NCBI RefSeq assembly: GCF_014396975.1
Contig: NZ_CP060719.1
Location: 1,956,001-2,020,000 of the forward strand
From: Thermomonas carbonis
Lineage (GTDB): Bacteria; Pseudomonadota; Gammaproteobacteria; Xanthomonadales; Xanthomonadaceae
Reading direction: 5' to 3'
DNA length: 64,000 nucleotides
Shown: positions 46,997 to 58,939 of the stretch, in pieces
Position numbering within the stretch: the first letter of the stretch is position 1
Layout: each line of letters opens with the position of its first letter
The notes under the pieces: model-generated
Databases searched by the model: none
Told to the model about the DNA's origin: nothing
Seen by the model: the letters and a program-made list of their open reading frames with translations, nothing else
Program-made: the position numbers and the translations under genes

Positions 46997-49114
46997 GTGG
47001 CCCGTACCACTCCCATCGAGCGTTACCGCAACTTCGGCATCATGGCCCACATCGATGCCGGCAAGACCACCACGTCCGAGCGCATCCTGTTCTACACCGG
47101 CGTCAGCCACAAGATCGGTGAAGTGCATGACGGCGCGGCGACCATGGATTGGATGGAGCAGGAGCAGGAGCGCGGCATCACCATCACGTCCGCTGCGACC
47201 ACCGCGTTCTGGTCGGGCATGGACAAGTCCCTGCCGCAGCATCGCTTCAACATCATCGACACCCCCGGACACGTGGACTTCACCATCGAAGTCGAGCGCA
47301 GCTTGCGCGTGCTCGATGGTGCCGTGTTCGTCCTATGCGCCGTCGGTGGCGTGCAGCCGCAGTCCGAGACCGTGTGGCGCCAGGCCAACAAGTACTCGGT
47401 GCCGCGCATGGCGTTCGTCAACAAGATGGACCGCACCGGCGCCAACTTCGACAAGGTCGTCGAGCAGCTGAAGTCGCGCCTGGGCGCGTATGCGGTGCCG
47501 ATGCAGGTGCCGATCGGCGCCGAAGACGGCTTCGAGGGCGTGGTCGACCTGCTGAAGATGAAGGCGATCCATTGGGACGTCGCCTCGCAGGGCACCCAGT
47601 TCGAGTACGGCGACATCCCGGCGGACCTCCAGGCGAAGGCCGAGGAAGCGCGCAACTTCATGATCGAAGCTGCTGCCGAAGCTAACGAAGAATTCATGGA
47701 CAAGTATCTCAACGAGGGTGAACTGAGCGAGGACGAGATCATCTCCGGCCTGCGCGAGCGCACCCTGCGCGTCGAGATCGTGCCCGTGTTCGCCGGTTCC
47801 GCGTTCAAGAACAAGGGCGTGCAGGCCATGCTCGACGGCGTGATCCAGTTGCTGCCGTCGCCGGCCGACCGTCCGCCGGTTGCGGGCATCGACGAAGACG
47901 AGAAGGAAGACACTCGCCTGGCCGACGACAAGGCGCCGTTCTCGGCGCTGGCGTTCAAGATCATGACCGATCCGTTCGTGGGTTCGCTCACGTTCTTCCG
48001 CGTCTATTCGGGCGTGCTGAATTCGGGCGACGCGGTGTACAACCCGGTCAAGTCGAAGAAAGAGCGCGTGGGTCGCATCCTGCAGATGCATTCCAACGAT
48101 CGCAGCGAGATCAAGGAAGTGCGTGCGGGCGACATCGCCGCGGCGGTGGGACTGAAGGATGTCACCACCGGCGACACCCTGTGCGCGCAGGATCACATCA
48201 TCACCCTGGAACGCATGGTCTTCCCGGAGCCCGTCATCTCGATGGCGGTCGAGCCGAAGACCAAGTCCGACCAGGAAAAGATGGGCATGGCGCTGGGTCG
48301 CCTGGCGCAGGAAGATCCGTCGTTCCGCGTGCGCACCGACGAGGAATCCGGCCAGACCATCATCGCCGGCATGGGCGAGTTGCACCTGGACATCCTGGTC
48401 GACCGCATGAAGCGCGAGTTCAACGTGGAAGCCAACGTCGGCAAGCCGCAGGTGGCCTACCGCGAAACCATCCGCAAGAAGGACGTCAAGAGCGACTACA
48501 AGCACGCCAAGCAGTCGGGTGGCAAGGGCCAGTACGGCCACGTGGTCATCGAGATGTCGCCGATGACCGCCGAAGACCGCGCCAATCCGGACGTCAAGAA
48601 CGATTTCCTGTTCATCAACGACATCACCGGCGGCGTGATCCCGAAGGAATTCATCCCGGCGGTCGAGAAGGGCATGCGCGAAACCATCACCAGCGGTCCG
48701 CTCGCGGGCTTCCCGGTGGTCGGCGTCAAGGCCAAGCTGGTGTTCGGCTCGTACCATGACGTCGACTCGTCGGAAATGGCGTTCAAGCTCGCCTCGTCGA
48801 TGGCGTTCAAGGAAGGTTTCCGCAAGGCCGATCCGGTCCTCCTGGAGCCGATCATGAAGGTCGAGATCGTCAGCCCCGAGGATTACGTGGGTGACGTGAT
48901 GGGCGACGTGAGCCGTCGTCGCGGCCTGCTGCAAGGCCAAGACGACAGCCCGTCGGGCAAGATCATCAACGCGATGGTGCCGCTGGGCGAGATGTTCGGT
49001 TACGCGACCAGCTTGCGTTCGATGTCGCAGGGTCGCGCGACGTTCACCATGGAATTCGATCACTACGCCGAAGCGCCGACCAACGTCGCCGAAGCCGTGA
49101 TCAAGAAGGGTTGA
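46997..49114 (+). CDS. fusA: elongation factor G
   Basis: A 705-residue translocase GTPase. G1 is [15 protein letters not shown]3 is [15 protein letters not shown] and G4 is NKMDR; domains II-V follow, ending with the conserved [19 protein letters not shown]. The start is GTG 46997 ([20 protein letters not shown]), after GAGAG. tuf copy 2 begins 30 bases downstream. Confidence 0.98.
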   Translation: MARTTPIERYRNFGIMAHIDAGKTTTSERILFYTGVSHKIGEVHDGAATMDWMEQEQERGITITSAATTAFWSGMDKSLPQHRFNIIDTPGHVDFTIEVERSLRVLDGAVFVLCAVGGVQPQSETVWRQANKYSVPRMAFVNKMDRTGANFDKVVEQLKSRLGAYAVPMQVPIGAEDGFEGVVDLLKMKAIHWDVASQGTQFEYGDIPADLQAKAEEARNFMIEAAAEANEEFMDKYLNEGELSEDEIISGLRERTLRVEIVPVFAGSAFKNKGVQAMLDGVIQLLPSPADRPPVAGIDEDEKEDTRLADDKAPFSALAFKIMTDPFVGSLTFFRVYSGVLNSGDAVYNPVKSKKERVGRILQMHSNDRSEIKEVRAGDIAAAVGLKDVTTGDTLCAQDHIITLERMVFPEPVISMAVEPKTKSDQEKMGMALGRLAQEDPSFRVRTDEESGQTIIAGMGELHLDILVDRMKREFNVEANVGKPQVAYRETIRKKDVKSDYKHAKQSGGKGQYGHVVIEMSPMTAEDRANPDVKNDFLFINDITGGVIPKEFIPAVEKGMRETITSGPLAGFPVVGVKAKLVFGSYHDVDSSEMAFKLASSMAFKEGFRKADPVLLEPIMKVEIVSPEDYVGDVMGDVSRRRGLLQGQDDSPSGKIINAMVPLGEMFGYATSLRSMSQGRATFTMEFDHYAEAPTNVAEAVIKKG

Positions 49115-49144
49115 TCCAACCAAATTTCTGAAGGAATCAAGACA

Positions 49145-50335
49145 ATGGCAAAGGGTAAGTTCGAGCGCACCAAGCCCCACGTGAACGTGGGCACGATTGG
49201 CCACGTGGACCACGGCAAGACGACGCTGACGGCGGCGCTGACGAAGGTGGGCGCGGAGCGTTTTGGCGGCGAGTTCAAGGCGTACGACGCGATCGACGCG
49301 GCGCCGGAAGAGAAGGCGCGCGGCATCACGATTTCGACGGCGCACGTGGAATATGAATCCGCGAACCGCCACTACGCGCACGTGGATTGCCCGGGTCACG
49401 CGGACTACGTGAAGAACATGATCACTGGTGCGGCGCAGATGGACGGCGCGATCCTGGTGTGTTCGGCGGCCGACGGCCCGATGCCGCAGACGCGCGAGCA
49501 CATCCTGCTGGCCCGCCAGGTCGGCGTGCCGTACATCCTGGTCTACCTGAACAAGGCGGACCTGGTGGATGACGCCGAGCTGCTGGAACTGGTGGAGATG
49601 GAAGTCCGCGAGCTGCTGAGCAAGTACGAGTTCCCGGGCGACGACACTCCGATCGTGACGGGATCCGCGCGCATGGCGCTGGAAGGCGACCAGAGCGACA
49701 TGGGCGTGCCGTCGATCCTGAAGCTGGTGGACGCACTGGATACCTGGATCCCGCAGCCGGAGCGCGACATCGACAAGGCGTTCCTGATGCCGGTCGAAGA
49801 CGTGTTCTCGATCTCGGGTCGTGGCACCGTGGTGACCGGCCGCATCGAGCGCGGCGTGATCAAGGTGGGCGAGGAAATCGAGATCGTCGGTATCCGCGAC
49901 ACCCAGAAGACCACCGTGACCGGCGTGGAAATGTTCCGCAAGCTGCTGGACCAGGGCCAGGCGGGCGACAACGCCGGCCTGCTGCTGCGCGGCACCAAGC
50001 GTGACGACGTGGAGCGTGGCCAGGTGCTGTGCAAGCCGGGCAGCATCAAGCCGCACACCGACTTCGAGGCCGAAGTCTATGTGTTGTCCAAGGACGAAGG
50101 TGGCCGCCACACGCCGTTCTTCAAGGGTTACCGTCCGCAGTTCTACTTCCGCACGACCGACATCACTGGCGCATGCCAGCTGCCGGAAGGCGTGGAGATG
50201 GTGATGCCGGGCGACAACGTGAAGATGGTGGTGAGCCTGATCAACCCGGTGGCGATGGACGAAGGCCTGCGTTTCGCGATCCGCGAAGGCGGCCGTACCG
50301 TCGGTGCCGGCGTCGTGGCCAAGATCGTCAAGTAA
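49145..50335 (+). CDS. tuf: elongation factor Tu (copy 2)
   Basis: A 396-residue EF-Tu encoding the same protein as copy 1, in the tufA position after fusA. The two coding sequences are 17.3 kb apart and look identical except for one silent base that I found, while their flanks are unrelated. That pattern fits ongoing gene conversion. AAGGAATC precedes the ATG. Confidence 0.98.
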   Translation: MAKGKFERTKPHVNVGTIGHVDHGKTTLTAALTKVGAERFGGEFKAYDAIDAAPEEKARGITISTAHVEYESANRHYAHVDCPGHADYVKNMITGAAQMDGAILVCSAADGPMPQTREHILLARQVGVPYILVYLNKADLVDDAELLELVEMEVRELLSKYEFPGDDTPIVTGSARMALEGDQSDMGVPSILKLVDALDTWIPQPERDIDKAFLMPVEDVFSISGRGTVVTGRIERGVIKVGEEIEIVGIRDTQKTTVTGVEMFRKLLDQGQAGDNAGLLLRGTKRDDVERGQVLCKPGSIKPHTDFEAEVYVLSKDEGGRHTPFFKGYRPQFYFRTTDITGACQLPEGVEMVMPGDNVKMVVSLINPVAMDEGLRFAIREGGRTVGAGVVAKIVK

Positions 50336-50400
50336 TTCAGTGGGTTGCAGGTGCACGCTTGGTCGGGCACCTGCTGTTTCGCAAAAGATGCAAATCTCGC

Positions 50401-50430
50401 TTGCGCATGGCTGAAAAAATCCGCTAGAAT
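50401..50430 (+). promoter_or_regulatory. promoter of the S10 operon
   Basis: TTGCGC (50401-50406) and TAGAAT (50425-50430) are 18 bases apart; the -10 is strong. It lies 65 bases after tuf copy 2 and about 290 bases before rpsJ. Confidence 0.7.
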
Positions 50431-50436
50431 GCAAGA

Positions 50437-50721
50437 CCCTCGCGGCGACTTGAATCGCTGCAGGGAGCGAAAAGAGGCGCAGGAAGCGCCTCGTGTTCGC
50501 CAGACAGGGAGATGTCGCGTGGCAAGGCCTCGTCCGTTCCGGAGCTTTCCGGAGCACTTCGGCGGGGCCTTTCGGCGCGTTCATGGATTCCCACGCTGGC
50601 GGGCCGGGCAACCGGGCCGCCAGTTGGTTTGTCGGCATAAAGGTTTTACCCGTTGTTTCCACGGGGTGATGCGCACTCAGCCGCATCGCCTGTCGCTCTT
50701 TAGATACGAGGCAATCCTCCC
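50437..50721 (+). promoter_or_regulatory. S10 operon leader with three nested hairpins
   Basis: A leader of about 285 bases. Hairpin 1: GAGGCGC/GCGCCTC (50474-50492). Hairpin 2: a 12-pair stem between 50524-50536 and 50560-50571 with one bulge, holding an inner TCCGGA/TCCGGA stem (50538-50553). Hairpin 3: CTGGCGG/CCGCCAG (50596-50623) with an inner CCGG/CCGG stem and GCAA tetraloop, followed by a T-rich stretch. In E. coli L4 binds the S10 leader to cause attenuation; position and structure suggest a similar device here. I see no gene in it. Confidence 0.6.
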
Positions 50722-51033
<312 letters not shown>

Positions 51034-51043
51034 GGGCACAACG

Positions 51044-51700
51044 ATGAGCGCGAAGAAATATTCGCTCGGCATCGTCGGTCGCAAGGCCGGCATGAGCCGC
51101 ATGTTCACCGAGGACGGCAAGTCCATTCCGGTGACCTTGATCGAGGCAACCCCGAACCGCATCACCCAGGTGAAGACCGTCGAGACCGACGGCTACTCCG
51201 CGCTGCAGGTGACCGCGGGCGTGAAGCGTGCCTCGCTGTTGAACAAGCCGACCACTGGTCACCTGGCCAAGGCCAAGGTGGAAGCGGGTCGCGGGTTGTG
51301 GGAACTGCGCGTGGAAGCCGACCAGATCGGTGGTTATGAAGTGGGCGGCGAGATCAAGGCCGACATCTTCAGCGAAGGCCAGATCGTCGACGTCCAGGGC
51401 GTGACCAAGGGCAAGGGTTTCCAGGGCACGATCAAGCGCTGGAACTTCAAGATGGGTGATGCCACCCACGGTAACTCGCTGTCGCACCGCTCGCCGGGCT
51501 CCATCGGCCAGCGCCAGACGCCGGGCCGCGTGTTCCCGGGCAAGAAGATGTCCGGCCACATGGGCGACGTGACCCAGACCACGCAGAACCTGCAGGTCGT
51601 CAAGGTCGACGCCGAGCGCGGCTTGATTGCCGTGCGTGGTGCCGTGCCGGGTGCGCCGGGTGGCGACGTGATCGTGCGCCCGACGAGCAAGGGAGTCTGA
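51044..51700 (+). CDS. rplC: 50S ribosomal protein L3
   Basis: A 218-residue L3 that binds 23S rRNA near the peptidyl transferase centre. [20 protein letters not shown] at the start and the loop [20 protein letters not shown] near the end are characteristic. A GAGG sequence precedes the ATG; the stop is 2 bases before rplD. Confidence 0.98.
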   Translation: MSAKKYSLGIVGRKAGMSRMFTEDGKSIPVTLIEATPNRITQVKTVETDGYSALQVTAGVKRASLLNKPTTGHLAKAKVEAGRGLWELRVEADQIGGYEVGGEIKADIFSEGQIVDVQGVTKGKGFQGTIKRWNFKMGDATHGNSLSHRSPGSIGQRQTPGRVFPGKKMSGHMGDVTQTTQNLQVVKVDAERGLIAVRGAVPGAPGGDVIVRPTSKGV

Positions 51701-51702
51701 TC

Positions 51703-52308
51703 ATGGAACTCAATATCAACGGTAGCGCAAGCACGTTGTCGGTCTCCGATGCCGTGTTCGGCCGCGAATTCAGTCAGGACCTCGTTCACCAGGTCGTGGT
51801 CGCGTACCGCAATGCCGGTCGTGCCGGCACCAAGGCGCAGAAGACCCGTTCGGAAGTCAACGGCACCACCAAGAAGTCGAAGAAGCAGAAGGGTGGCGGT
51901 GCGCGTCATGGCGCGCTGACGGCTCCGATCTTCGTCGGCGGCGGCGTGACCTTCGCGGCCAAGCCGCGCAGCTTCGCGCAGAAGGTCAATCGCAAGATGT
52001 ACCGCGCCGCGATCGCTGCGATCCTGTCGGAGTTGAACCGCCAGGGCCGCATGATGGTCGTCGAGGGCTTCGAGCTGGATTCGCCGAAGACCACCGGCAT
52101 GATTGCCAAGCTGAAGGACCTCAACGTCGGTCGGCGTCCGCTGATCGTCACCGAGGATGCGACCGAGAACGTGTTCCTGTCCGCTCGCAATCTGCCGTAT
52201 GTGCAGGTTCGTGACGTGCAGGGTCTGGATCCGGTTGCGCTGGTCGGTGCCGACACCGTCGTCATCACCTCCGATGCCGTCAAGAAGATCGAGGAGTGGC
52301 TGGCATGA
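51703..52308 (+). CDS. rplD: 50S ribosomal protein L4
   Basis: A 201-residue L4. The basic loop [20 protein letters not shown] lines the exit tunnel; [20 protein letters not shown] is typical. In E. coli L4 represses the S10 operon at the leader, which fits the structured leader seen upstream. Its stop overlaps rplW by 4 bp. Confidence 0.98.
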   Translation: MELNINGSASTLSVSDAVFGREFSQDLVHQVVVAYRNAGRAGTKAQKTRSEVNGTTKKSKKQKGGGARHGALTAPIFVGGGVTFAAKPRSFAQKVNRKMYRAAIAAILSELNRQGRMMVVEGFELDSPKTTGMIAKLKDLNVGRRPLIVTEDATENVFLSARNLPYVQVRDVQGLDPVALVGADTVVITSDAVKKIEEWLA

Positions 52309-52604
52309 GCGCCGTGAACATGTACGAAGTGATTCGTGCACCGCGCGTGTCCGAAAAGACCGCGCGCCTGCAGGAAGTCTCCAACCAATACGTTTTCGAA
52401 GTCGCGAAGACTGCCACCAAGGCCGACGTCAAGGCCGCCGTGGAGAAGATCTTCGACGTCAAGGTCACTGCGGTGAACGTGCTGAACGTGAAGGGCAAGT
52501 CCAAGACCTTCAAGTTCCGCCAAGGTCGCCGCGGTGATTGGCGCAAGGCGTACGTGACACTGGCCGAAGGCCAGTCGATCGACGTCATGACGACTTCTGC
52601 CTGA
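52305..52604 (+). CDS. rplW: 50S ribosomal protein L23
   Basis: A 99-residue L23 at the tunnel exit, docking site for trigger factor and [23 protein letters not shown] and the end [14 protein letters not shown] fit the family. ATG 52305 (ATGA overlap with rplD) is preferred to an ATG three codons upstream. Confidence 0.96.
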   Translation: MSAVNMYEVIRAPRVSEKTARLQEVSNQYVFEVAKTATKADVKAAVEKIFDVKVTAVNVLNVKGKSKTFKFRQGRRGDWRKAYVTLAEGQSIDVMTTSA

Positions 52605-52614
52605 GGAACGACCC

Positions 52615-53442
52615 ATGGCATTGATGACATTCAAACCCACTTCGCCTGGCCGTCGCTCGATGGTCCGCGTGGTGACGCCGGATCTGCACAAGGGTGCGCC
52701 GCATGCGGCTTTGCTCGAAAAGCAGAGCAATTCGGGCGGGCGCAATCACCACGGCCGCATCACCACCCGTCACATCGGTGGTGGCCACAAGCAGCATTAC
52801 CGCATCATCGACTTCAAGCGCGACAAGGAAGGCATTGCCGCCCGCGTCGAGCGGATCGAATACGATCCGAACCGCACTGCGCACATCGCGCTGCTGTGCT
52901 ACGTGGACGGTGAGCGCCGCTACATCATCGCGCCGAAGGGCCTGAAGGCCGGCGACCAGGTGATTGCGGGTCGTGATGCGCCGATCAAGGCCGGCAACAC
53001 CCTGCCGCTGCGCAATATCCCGGTCGGTTCGACCGTGCATTGCATCGAGATGAAGCCGGGCAAGGGCGCGCAGATCGCGCGTGCCGCTGGTGCCGGCGTC
53101 CAGCTGGTTGCCCGCGAAGGCGTCTACGCGATGCTCCGCCTGCGTTCGGGCGAGATGCGCAAGGTGCCGGCAGACTGCCGCGCGACCATCGGCGAAGTCG
53201 GCAACGACGAGCACAACCTCGAGAAGCTGGGCAAGGCTGGTGCGAAGCGCTGGCGTGGCGTCAAGCCGACCGTGCGCGGCGCGGCCATGAACCCCGTCGA
53301 CCACCCGCACGGTGGCGGCGAGGCGAAGGCTGGCCAGGGCAACCCGCATCCGGTCACCCCGTGGGGCGTGCCGACCAAGGGTTACAAGACCCGCAAGAAC
53401 AAGCGCACGCAGCAGTTCATCGTGCGCGACCGCAGGAGCTAA
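52615..53442 (+). CDS. rplB: 50S ribosomal protein L2
   Basis: A 275-residue L2, needed for subunit joining and peptidyl transfer. [20 protein letters not shown] near the start and the conserved [20 protein letters not shown] (with the important His) near residue 230 are present. rpsS follows after 6 bases. Confidence 0.98.
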   Translation: MALMTFKPTSPGRRSMVRVVTPDLHKGAPHAALLEKQSNSGGRNHHGRITTRHIGGGHKQHYRIIDFKRDKEGIAARVERIEYDPNRTAHIALLCYVDGERRYIIAPKGLKAGDQVIAGRDAPIKAGNTLPLRNIPVGSTVHCIEMKPGKGAQIARAAGAGVQLVAREGVYAMLRLRSGEMRKVPADCRATIGEVGNDEHNLEKLGKAGAKRWRGVKPTVRGAAMNPVDHPHGGGEAKAGQGNPHPVTPWGVPTKGYKTRKNKRTQQFIVRDRRS

Positions 53443-53448
53443 TCGGCA

Positions 53449-53718
53449 ATGGCACGTTCACTCAAGAAGGGCCCGTTCATCGATCACCACCTTCAGAAGA
53501 AGGTGGAGACCGCGGGCAGCAGCAAGAAGCCGATCAAGACCTGGTCGCGTCGTTCCACGGTGTTGCCGGAAATGATCGGCTTCACCATCGCCGTGCACAA
53601 CGGCAAGAACCACATCCCGGTGCTGATCAACGAGAACATGATCGGTCACAAGCTCGGCGAGTTCGCCCTGACCCGCACGTTCAAGGGTCATGGCGGCGAC
53701 AAGAAGAGCGGGAAGTAA
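53449..53718 (+). CDS. rpsS: 30S ribosomal protein S19
   Basis: An 89-residue S19 that contacts S13 in the 30S head. [20 protein letters not shown] and [20 protein letters not shown], then [16 protein letters not shown], match the family over its length. Confidence 0.98.
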   Translation: MARSLKKGPFIDHHLQKKVETAGSSKKPIKTWSRRSTVLPEMIGFTIAVHNGKNHIPVLINENMIGHKLGEFALTRTFKGHGGDKKSGK

Positions 53719-53728
53719 GGAGATGACC

Positions 53729-54064
53729 ATGGAAGCGAAAGCCATCCTGCGCAGTGCGCGCATCTCCGCCCAGAAAGTCCGTCTGGTCGCCGACCAGGTG
53801 CGCGGGTTGTCGGCAGAGCGTGCCGTCAATCTGCTCAAGTTCTCGGACAAGAAGGCTGCCGTCATGATCCGCAAGGTCGTGGAGTCCGCCATCGCCAACG
53901 CCGAGAACAACCAGGGCGCCGACATCGACGCACTGAAAGTCAAGACCATCATGGTGGACGAGGGTCCGTCGCTGAAGCGCTTCATGGCGCGTGCGAAGGG
54001 GCGTGGCACGCGCATCACCAAGCGCACCAGCCATATCACCGTGATCGTGGGCGAGGGCAAGTAA
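53729..54064 (+). CDS. rplV: 50S ribosomal protein L22
   Basis: A 111-residue L22. [20 protein letters not shown], the [16 protein letters not shown] middle, and the tunnel hairpin [20 protein letters not shown] are typical. AAGGAG at 53717-53722 is six bases before ATG 53729, which I prefer to ATG 53723 (no spacing). Confidence 0.96.
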   Translation: MEAKAILRSARISAQKVRLVADQVRGLSAERAVNLLKFSDKKAAVMIRKVVESAIANAENNQGADIDALKVKTIMVDEGPSLKRFMARAKGRGTRITKRTSHITVIVGEGK

Positions 54065-54066
54065 TC

Positions 54067-54804
54067 ATGGGTCATAAAGTCAATCCGATCGGCATCCGCT
54101 TGGGCATCTCCAAGGACTGGAACTCCAAGTGGTTCGCCGGCAAGAAGCACTTCGCCGACTACCTCTCCGCCGACCTCAAGGTCCGCGAGATGCTTCGCAA
54201 GAAGCTGGCCGCGGCCGGGATCAGCAAGATCCTGATCGAGCGTCCGGCCAATAACGCGCGCGTGACGATCCACACCGCCCGGCCGGGCGTGGTGATCGGC
54301 AAGCGCGGCGAGGACATCGAGAAGCTGCGCAAGGAAGTGTCCGACGTGATGGGCGTCCCGGCGCACATCAACGTCACCGAAGTGCGTAAGCCCGAGCTCG
54401 ACGCCCAGCTGGTCGCGGAATCGATCGCGCAGCAGCTAGAGCGTCGCATCATGTTCCGCCGCGCGATGAAGCGTGCGGTCGGCAACGCGATGCGCCTCGG
54501 CGCGCTGGGCATCAAGGTGAATGTCGGTGGCCGCCTCAACGGTGCGGAAATCGCCCGTTCGGAGTGGTATCGCGAAGGTCGCGTGCCGCTGCATACCCTG
54601 CGTGCGGACATCGACTACGGCTTCGCCGAGGCCAAGACCACCTACGGCATCATCGGCATCAAGGTGTGGGTCTACAAGGGCGAGATCTTCGACTTCTCCC
54701 AGGTTGGCCAGGAAAAGCAGGACGACACCCCGGCGCCGCGCGCCGAGCGTGGCGACCGCGAGCGCCCGCGCGGCCCGCGCCGCGATCGTGAAGCGAGGGA
54801 CTAA
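54067..54804 (+). CDS. rpsC: 30S ribosomal protein S3
   Basis: A 245-residue S3 at the mRNA entry channel. [20 protein letters not shown] at the start, the KH-domain GxxG in [20 protein letters not shown], and an Arg-rich C-terminal tail ([18 protein letters not shown]), longer than in E. coli, are seen. Confidence 0.98.
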   Translation: MGHKVNPIGIRLGISKDWNSKWFAGKKHFADYLSADLKVREMLRKKLAAAGISKILIERPANNARVTIHTARPGVVIGKRGEDIEKLRKEVSDVMGVPAHINVTEVRKPELDAQLVAESIAQQLERRIMFRRAMKRAVGNAMRLGALGIKVNVGGRLNGAEIARSEWYREGRVPLHTLRADIDYGFAEAKTTYGIIGIKVWVYKGEIFDFSQVGQEKQDDTPAPRAERGDRERPRGPRRDREARD

Positions 54805-54807
54805 ATC

Positions 54808-55221
54808 ATGTTGCAACCCAAGCGAACCAAATACCGCAAGGTCCACAAGGGCCGCAATGACGGCCTGGCCTGGAGCGGCAACGCCGTCAGCTTCGGCGAA
54901 TTCGGCCTGAAGGCGACCGCCCACGGCCAGCTCACCGCACGCCAGATCGAGGCCGCGCGTCGTTCCATCAGTCGTTACGTGAAGCGTGGCGGCAAGATGT
55001 GGATCCGCGTGTTCCCCGACAAGCCGATCACCAAGAAGCCGATCGAAGTCCGCATGGGCTCGGGCAAGGGCAACGTGGAGTACTGGGTCGCTCAGATCCA
55101 GCCCGGCCGCATGATCTACGAGATCGAGGGCGTCGATGAGACGATCGCGCGCGAGGCGTTCCGCCTGGCCGCGGCCAAGCTCTCGGTCACCACCACTTTC
55201 GTGACCCGGACGGTGCGCTGA
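54808..55221 (+). CDS. rplP: 50S ribosomal protein L16
   Basis: A 137-residue L16 near the A site. [40 protein letters not shown] and the conserved R-rich [20 protein letters not shown] are present. The stop shares one base with the rpmC start (TGATG). Confidence 0.98.
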   Translation: MLQPKRTKYRKVHKGRNDGLAWSGNAVSFGEFGLKATAHGQLTARQIEAARRSISRYVKRGGKMWIRVFPDKPITKKPIEVRMGSGKGNVEYWVAQIQPGRMIYEIEGVDETIAREAFRLAAAKLSVTTTFVTRTVR

Positions 55222-55412
55222 TGGAACTCAAGCAACTGCGTCAGAAGTCGGCGGACGAGCTGAAGGCCCACTTGGTCGAGCTGCAGAAGGAGCGTTTCGC
55301 GCTCCGCATGCAGAAGGCCACCGGCCAGCTTCCCCCGTCCAAGACCAACGAACCCCGCCGCGTGCGCCGCGAGATTGCTCGCGTCAACACGCTGCTCGGC
55401 GCGACGAAGTAA
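55221..55412 (+). CDS. rpmC: 50S ribosomal protein L29
   Basis: A 63-residue L29. [37 protein letters not shown] and [15 protein letters not shown] match the family over the full length. It overlaps the rplP stop by one base. Confidence 0.97.
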   Translation: MELKQLRQKSADELKAHLVELQKERFALRMQKATGQLPPSKTNEPRRVRREIARVNTLLGATK

Positions 55413-55423
55413 GGACAGCCGAG

Positions 55424-55687
55424 ATGACCGAACAAACCAAGAAGCTGCACACGGTCGAAGGCCGCGTCGTCAGCAACAAGATGGACAAGACCGTGACGGT
55501 GCTCGTCGAGCGCCTCGTCAAGCATGCGTTGTACGGCAAGTACATCCGCCGCTCGACCAAGCTGCATGCCCACGATGCCGAGAATTCGTGCAACGAGGGC
55601 GACACCGTCCGCGTGGCCGAATGCGCGCCGATGTCCAAGACCAAGAACTGGCGCGTGGTCGAGATCCTCGCCCGCGCAGCCGAGTAA
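55424..55687 (+). CDS. rpsQ: 30S ribosomal protein S17
   Basis: An 87-residue S17. [40 protein letters not shown] and the signature [20 protein letters not shown] are typical. It is the last gene of the classical S10 operon; rplN follows after 12 bases. Confidence 0.98.
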   Translation: MTEQTKKLHTVEGRVVSNKMDKTVTVLVERLVKHALYGKYIRRSTKLHAHDAENSCNEGDTVRVAECAPMSKTKNWRVVEILARAAE

Positions 55688-55699
55688 CAGGAGACAGCC

Positions 55700-56068
55700 A
55701 TGATCCAGATGCAGAGCTATCTCGACGTTGCCGACAACTCCGGTGCCAAGGAACTGATGTGCATCAAGGTGCTCGGTGGCTCCAAGCGCCGTTACGCCGG
55801 CATCGGCGACATCATCAAGGTCTCGGTGAAGGACGCGATCCCGCGCGGCAAGGTCAAGAAGGGCGACGTCTACGACGCCGTCGTGGTCCGTACCCGCAAG
55901 GGTGTGCGCCGCGCGGACGGTTCGCTGATTCGCTTCGACGGCAACGCCGCCGTGCTGCTCAACAACAAGCAAGAGCCGATCGGCACGCGCATCTTCGGGC
56001 CAGTGACCCGCGAGCTGCGCTCCGAGAAGTTCATGAAGATCGTTTCGCTCGCGCCTGAAGTGCTCTGA
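55700..56068 (+). CDS. rplN: 50S ribosomal protein L14
   Basis: A 122-residue L14 at the subunit interface. [40 protein letters not shown] and the end [20 protein letters not shown] are typical. AGGAGA precedes the ATG. Confidence 0.98.
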   Translation: MIQMQSYLDVADNSGAKELMCIKVLGGSKRRYAGIGDIIKVSVKDAIPRGKVKKGDVYDAVVVRTRKGVRRADGSLIRFDGNAAVLLNNKQEPIGTRIFGPVTRELRSEKFMKIVSLAPEVL

Positions 56069-56084
56069 GCGGAGGAAGGAAACC

Positions 56085-56399
56085 ATGAACCGTATCCGCA
56101 AGGGCGACCAGGTCGTCGTCACCACCGGCAACAAGAAGATCAAGGGTCAGACCGGCGAAGTGCTCCGCGTCGACGGCGAGCGCGTGTTCGTCTCGAACCT
56201 GAACCTGGTCAAGCGCGCCACCAAGCCGAATCCGCAAGCCGGCCAGGCCGGCGGGCTGATCGAGCGCGAGGCGTCTATCCACATTTCCAACGTGATGCTG
56301 CTCAATCCGGCCACCGGCAAGGGTGAGCGCACTGCCACCAAGATCCTGGAGAATGGAAAGCGCATTCGCGTGCTCCGCTCCAGCGGCGAGGCCATCTGA
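56085..56399 (+). CDS. rplX: 50S ribosomal protein L24
   Basis: A 104-residue L24 that starts 50S assembly. The KOW motif is [20 protein letters not shown]; the [20 protein letters not shown] segment is typical. A strong GGAGGAAGG ribosome-binding site precedes it. rplE begins 1 base after its stop. Confidence 0.97.
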   Translation: MNRIRKGDQVVVTTGNKKIKGQTGEVLRVDGERVFVSNLNLVKRATKPNPQAGQAGGLIEREASIHISNVMLLNPATGKGERTATKILENGKRIRVLRSSGEAI

Positions 56400-56400
56400 A

Positions 56401-56943
56401 ATGAACACCCGTCTCGAAAAGTTCTACAAGGATGAAGTGGTGCCGAAGCTGATGAAACAGTTCGGCTACACCAACATCATGGAAGTTCCGAAGCTGACCA
56501 AGATCACGCTGAACATGGGCGTGGGCGAAGCGGCGACCAACAAGAAGGTGCTGGAGAACGCGGTGGCCGACATGGCCAAGATCGCGGGCCAGAAGCCGCA
56601 GGTCACCAAGTCGCGCGTTTCGGTTGCCTCGTTCAAGATTCGCGACGGCTGGCCCATCGGCGCCAAGGTCACCCTGCGTCGCGCCAAGATGTACGAGTTC
56701 CTGGATCGCCTGATCAACATCTCGCTGCCGCGCGTCCGCGACTTCCGCGGCGTATCCGGTCGTTCGTTCGACGGCCGTGGCAACTACAACATGGGCGTCA
56801 AGGAACAGATCATCTTCCCGGAGATCGATTTCGACCAGGTCGATGCGATGCGCGGCATGGACATCGCCATCACCACCACCGCGAAGACCGACGCCGAGGC
56901 CAAGGCCCTGCTCGAAGCCTTCCGCTTCCCGTTCCGCAACTGA
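56401..56943 (+). CDS. rplE: 50S ribosomal protein L5
   Basis: A 180-residue L5 that binds 5S r[23 protein letters not shown], the signature [20 protein letters not shown] and the end [20 protein letters not shown] are present. Confidence 0.98.
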   Translation: MNTRLEKFYKDEVVPKLMKQFGYTNIMEVPKLTKITLNMGVGEAATNKKVLENAVADMAKIAGQKPQVTKSRVSVASFKIRDGWPIGAKVTLRRAKMYEFLDRLINISLPRVRDFRGVSGRSFDGRGNYNMGVKEQIIFPEIDFDQVDAMRGMDIAITTTAKTDAEAKALLEAFRFPFRN

Positions 56944-56953
56944 GGCAAGACAG

Positions 56954-57259
56954 ATGGCCAAGACTTCAATGGTGAACCGCGAGGTCAAGCGCACCAAGCT
57001 TGCCAAGCAGCATGGCGCCAAGCGCGACGCGCTGAAGAAGATCATCTCCAGCCAGGACGCGTCCTACGAGGAGAAGATGGACGCGGCGGTCAAGCTGCAG
57101 AAGCTTCCGCGCGATTCCTCGCCGAGTCGCCAGACCACGCGTTGCGCCCTGACCGGCCGCCCGCGCGCGGTGTACAGCAAGTTCGGCCTGGGCCGTAACG
57201 CGCTGCGCAAGGCGACGATGAATGGCGATGTTCCCGGTCTGCGCAAGGCTAGCTGGTAA
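56954..57259 (+). CDS. rpsN: 30S ribosomal protein S14
   Basis: A 101-residue S14 of the zinc-free (C-) type: there is no CxxC pair. [20 protein letters not shown] and the end [20 protein letters not shown] fit the family. It is followed by the longest gap in the spc operon before rpsH. Confidence 0.97.
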   Translation: MAKTSMVNREVKRTKLAKQHGAKRDALKKIISSQDASYEEKMDAAVKLQKLPRDSSPSRQTTRCALTGRPRAVYSKFGLGRNALRKATMNGDVPGLRKASW

Positions 57260-57436
57260 CTGAAACTCCTGCTATATTGGGCGGCTTCCCGCCTTTAAAG
57301 CAGGGAAATCCCGAGGCCCGCAGCGATGCGGGCCTTCGGTCGCAACCGGTGTCGCGTCTTTTCCGGGCGGCGGCATCACCACAATCCGACAGATTTTCGC
57401 GAAAGCGGATATCGGTGCACTCATCAGGAATTTTCA
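57260..57436 (+). other. 177-base spacer within the spc operon with tetraloop hairpin
   Basis: The spacer between rpsN and rpsH contains AGGCCCGCA (57314-57322) pairing perfectly with TGCGGGCCT (57327-57335) around a GCGA tetraloop, with only TTC after it. In E. coli S8 represses the spc operon near rplE, not here; the role is unknown. No gene is visible. Confidence 0.5.
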
Positions 57437-57832
57437 ATGAGCATGACTGATCCCATCGCCGACATGCTGGTCCGCATCAAGAATGCGGCAGCGGTTGGCA
57501 AGCAGACGGTGAAGATGCCGTCCTCCAAGACCAAGGTCGCGATCGCCAACGTCCTCAAGGGCGAGGGCTACATTGCCGACGTGCGTGTCACCGAGAACGG
57601 CGCCAAGGCCGAGCTGGAGCTGGCCCTGAAGTATTACGAAGGCAAGCCGGTGATCGAGACCCTGAAGCGCGTGTCGCGCTCGGGCCTGCGCAACTACCGC
57701 GGCAAGGACGCGCTGCCCAAGGTGCTCAACGGCCTCGGCGTCGCCATCATTTCCACCTCCAAGGGCATCATGACCGACTCGCAGGCGCGCCTGCACGGCG
57801 TCGGTGGTGAAGTCCTGTGCATCGTGGCCTAA
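57437..57832 (+). CDS. rpsH: 30S ribosomal protein S8
   Basis: A 131-residue S8, a primary 16S rRNA binder and in E. coli the spc operon repressor. [20 protein letters not shown] and the C-terminal [20 protein letters not shown] are typical. AGGAA precedes ATG 57437. Confidence 0.98.
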   Translation: MSMTDPIADMLVRIKNAAAVGKQTVKMPSSKTKVAIANVLKGEGYIADVRVTENGAKAELELALKYYEGKPVIETLKRVSRSGLRNYRGKDALPKVLNGLGVAIISTSKGIMTDSQARLHGVGGEVLCIVA

Positions 57833-57845
57833 GGGAGTAACGACC

Positions 57846-58373
57846 ATGTCCCGAGTCGCCAAGAAGCCGGTTGCCATCACCAGTGGTGTCGAGCTCAACG
57901 TCCAGGCCACTTCGATCAGCGTGAAGGGCCCGAAGGGCACCCTCAGTGTGCCGAAGCCGGCCGGCATCGAAGTCAAGATCGAAGACGGCAACGCCCAGCT
58001 GTCGGCCAACGACGCCTCGCTGGTGCCGCTGACCGGCACCCTGCGTGCGATTGTCGCCAACATGGTGCACGGTGTCAGCACCGGCTTCGAGCGCAAGCTC
58101 GAGCTGGTCGGCGTTGGTTACCGCGCTGCCATGCAGGGCAAGGATCTGAGCCTGTCGCTCGGTTTCTCGCACCCGGTCGTGTTCCAGACCCCGGAAGGCA
58201 TCACCATCAGCACCCCGACCCAGACCGAAATCCTGGTGGCCGGTGCGGACAAGCAGCGCGTCGGCGAAGTCGCCGCCAAGATCCGTGGCTACCGCCCGCC
58301 TGAGCCCTACAAGGGCAAGGGTGTGAAGTACGCCGGCGAAGTCATCATCCGCAAGGAAGCCAAGAAGGCGTAA
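57846..58373 (+). CDS. rplF: 50S ribosomal protein L6
   Basis: A 175-residue L6. [40 protein letters not shown] and the signature [20 protein letters not shown] are present. The stop of rpsH lies 13 bases upstream. Confidence 0.98.
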   Translation: MSRVAKKPVAITSGVELNVQATSISVKGPKGTLSVPKPAGIEVKIEDGNAQLSANDASLVPLTGTLRAIVANMVHGVSTGFERKLELVGVGYRAAMQGKDLSLSLGFSHPVVFQTPEGITISTPTQTEILVAGADKQRVGEVAAKIRGYRPPEPYKGKGVKYAGEVIIRKEAKKA

Positions 58374-58417
58374 TCCCCTCCGGGATGCAAGCGCTTTCAG
58401 CTTCGAGGAATCAGATC

Positions 58418-58774
58418 ATGAGCATCAAGAACACCGCCCGCCTGCGTCGCGCCAAGTCCACCCGCGCGCATATCCGCAATCTCGGCGTGCCGCGCCTCAC
58501 GGTGCTGCGCACCGGCCAGCATCTGTACGCCCAGCTGTTCACCGCCGATGGCGCCAAGGTGCTGGCTTCGGCTTCCACCGTGCAGGCCGACGTCATGGAC
58601 GGCCTTAAGAACGGCAAGAACAAGGATGCTGCTTCCAAGGTCGGCCAGGTCATTGCCGAGCGTGCCAAGGCCGCCGGTATCGAGAAGGTTGCGTTCGACC
58701 GCTCGGGCTATCGTTACCACGGCCGCGTCAAGGCGCTGGCTGATGCCGCCCGCGAGGGTGGCCTGCAGTTCTAA
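58418..58774 (+). CDS. rplR: 50S ribosomal protein L18
   Basis: A 118-residue L18 that binds 5S r[43 protein letters not shown] and [20 protein letters not shown] are typical. GAGGAA precedes the start. A 165-base spacer separates it from rpsE. Confidence 0.98.
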   Translation: MSIKNTARLRRAKSTRAHIRNLGVPRLTVLRTGQHLYAQLFTADGAKVLASASTVQADVMDGLKNGKNKDAASKVGQVIAERAKAAGIEKVAFDRSGYRYHGRVKALADAAREGGLQF

Positions 58775-58939
58775 GGGTTGATGGCGCGGGGCTCCGGCCC
58801 CATGCCTGTTGCCTGTCTCCCGCCGATGCGGATTGCATCGGACGCCACTGCCGGTTGCGGCGATGGCGGGACCCCCGAAACACTTCACAACAATAAGCGG
58901 CGACGCCGCAATTTCCCTTCAATACAACGAGATACCGAA

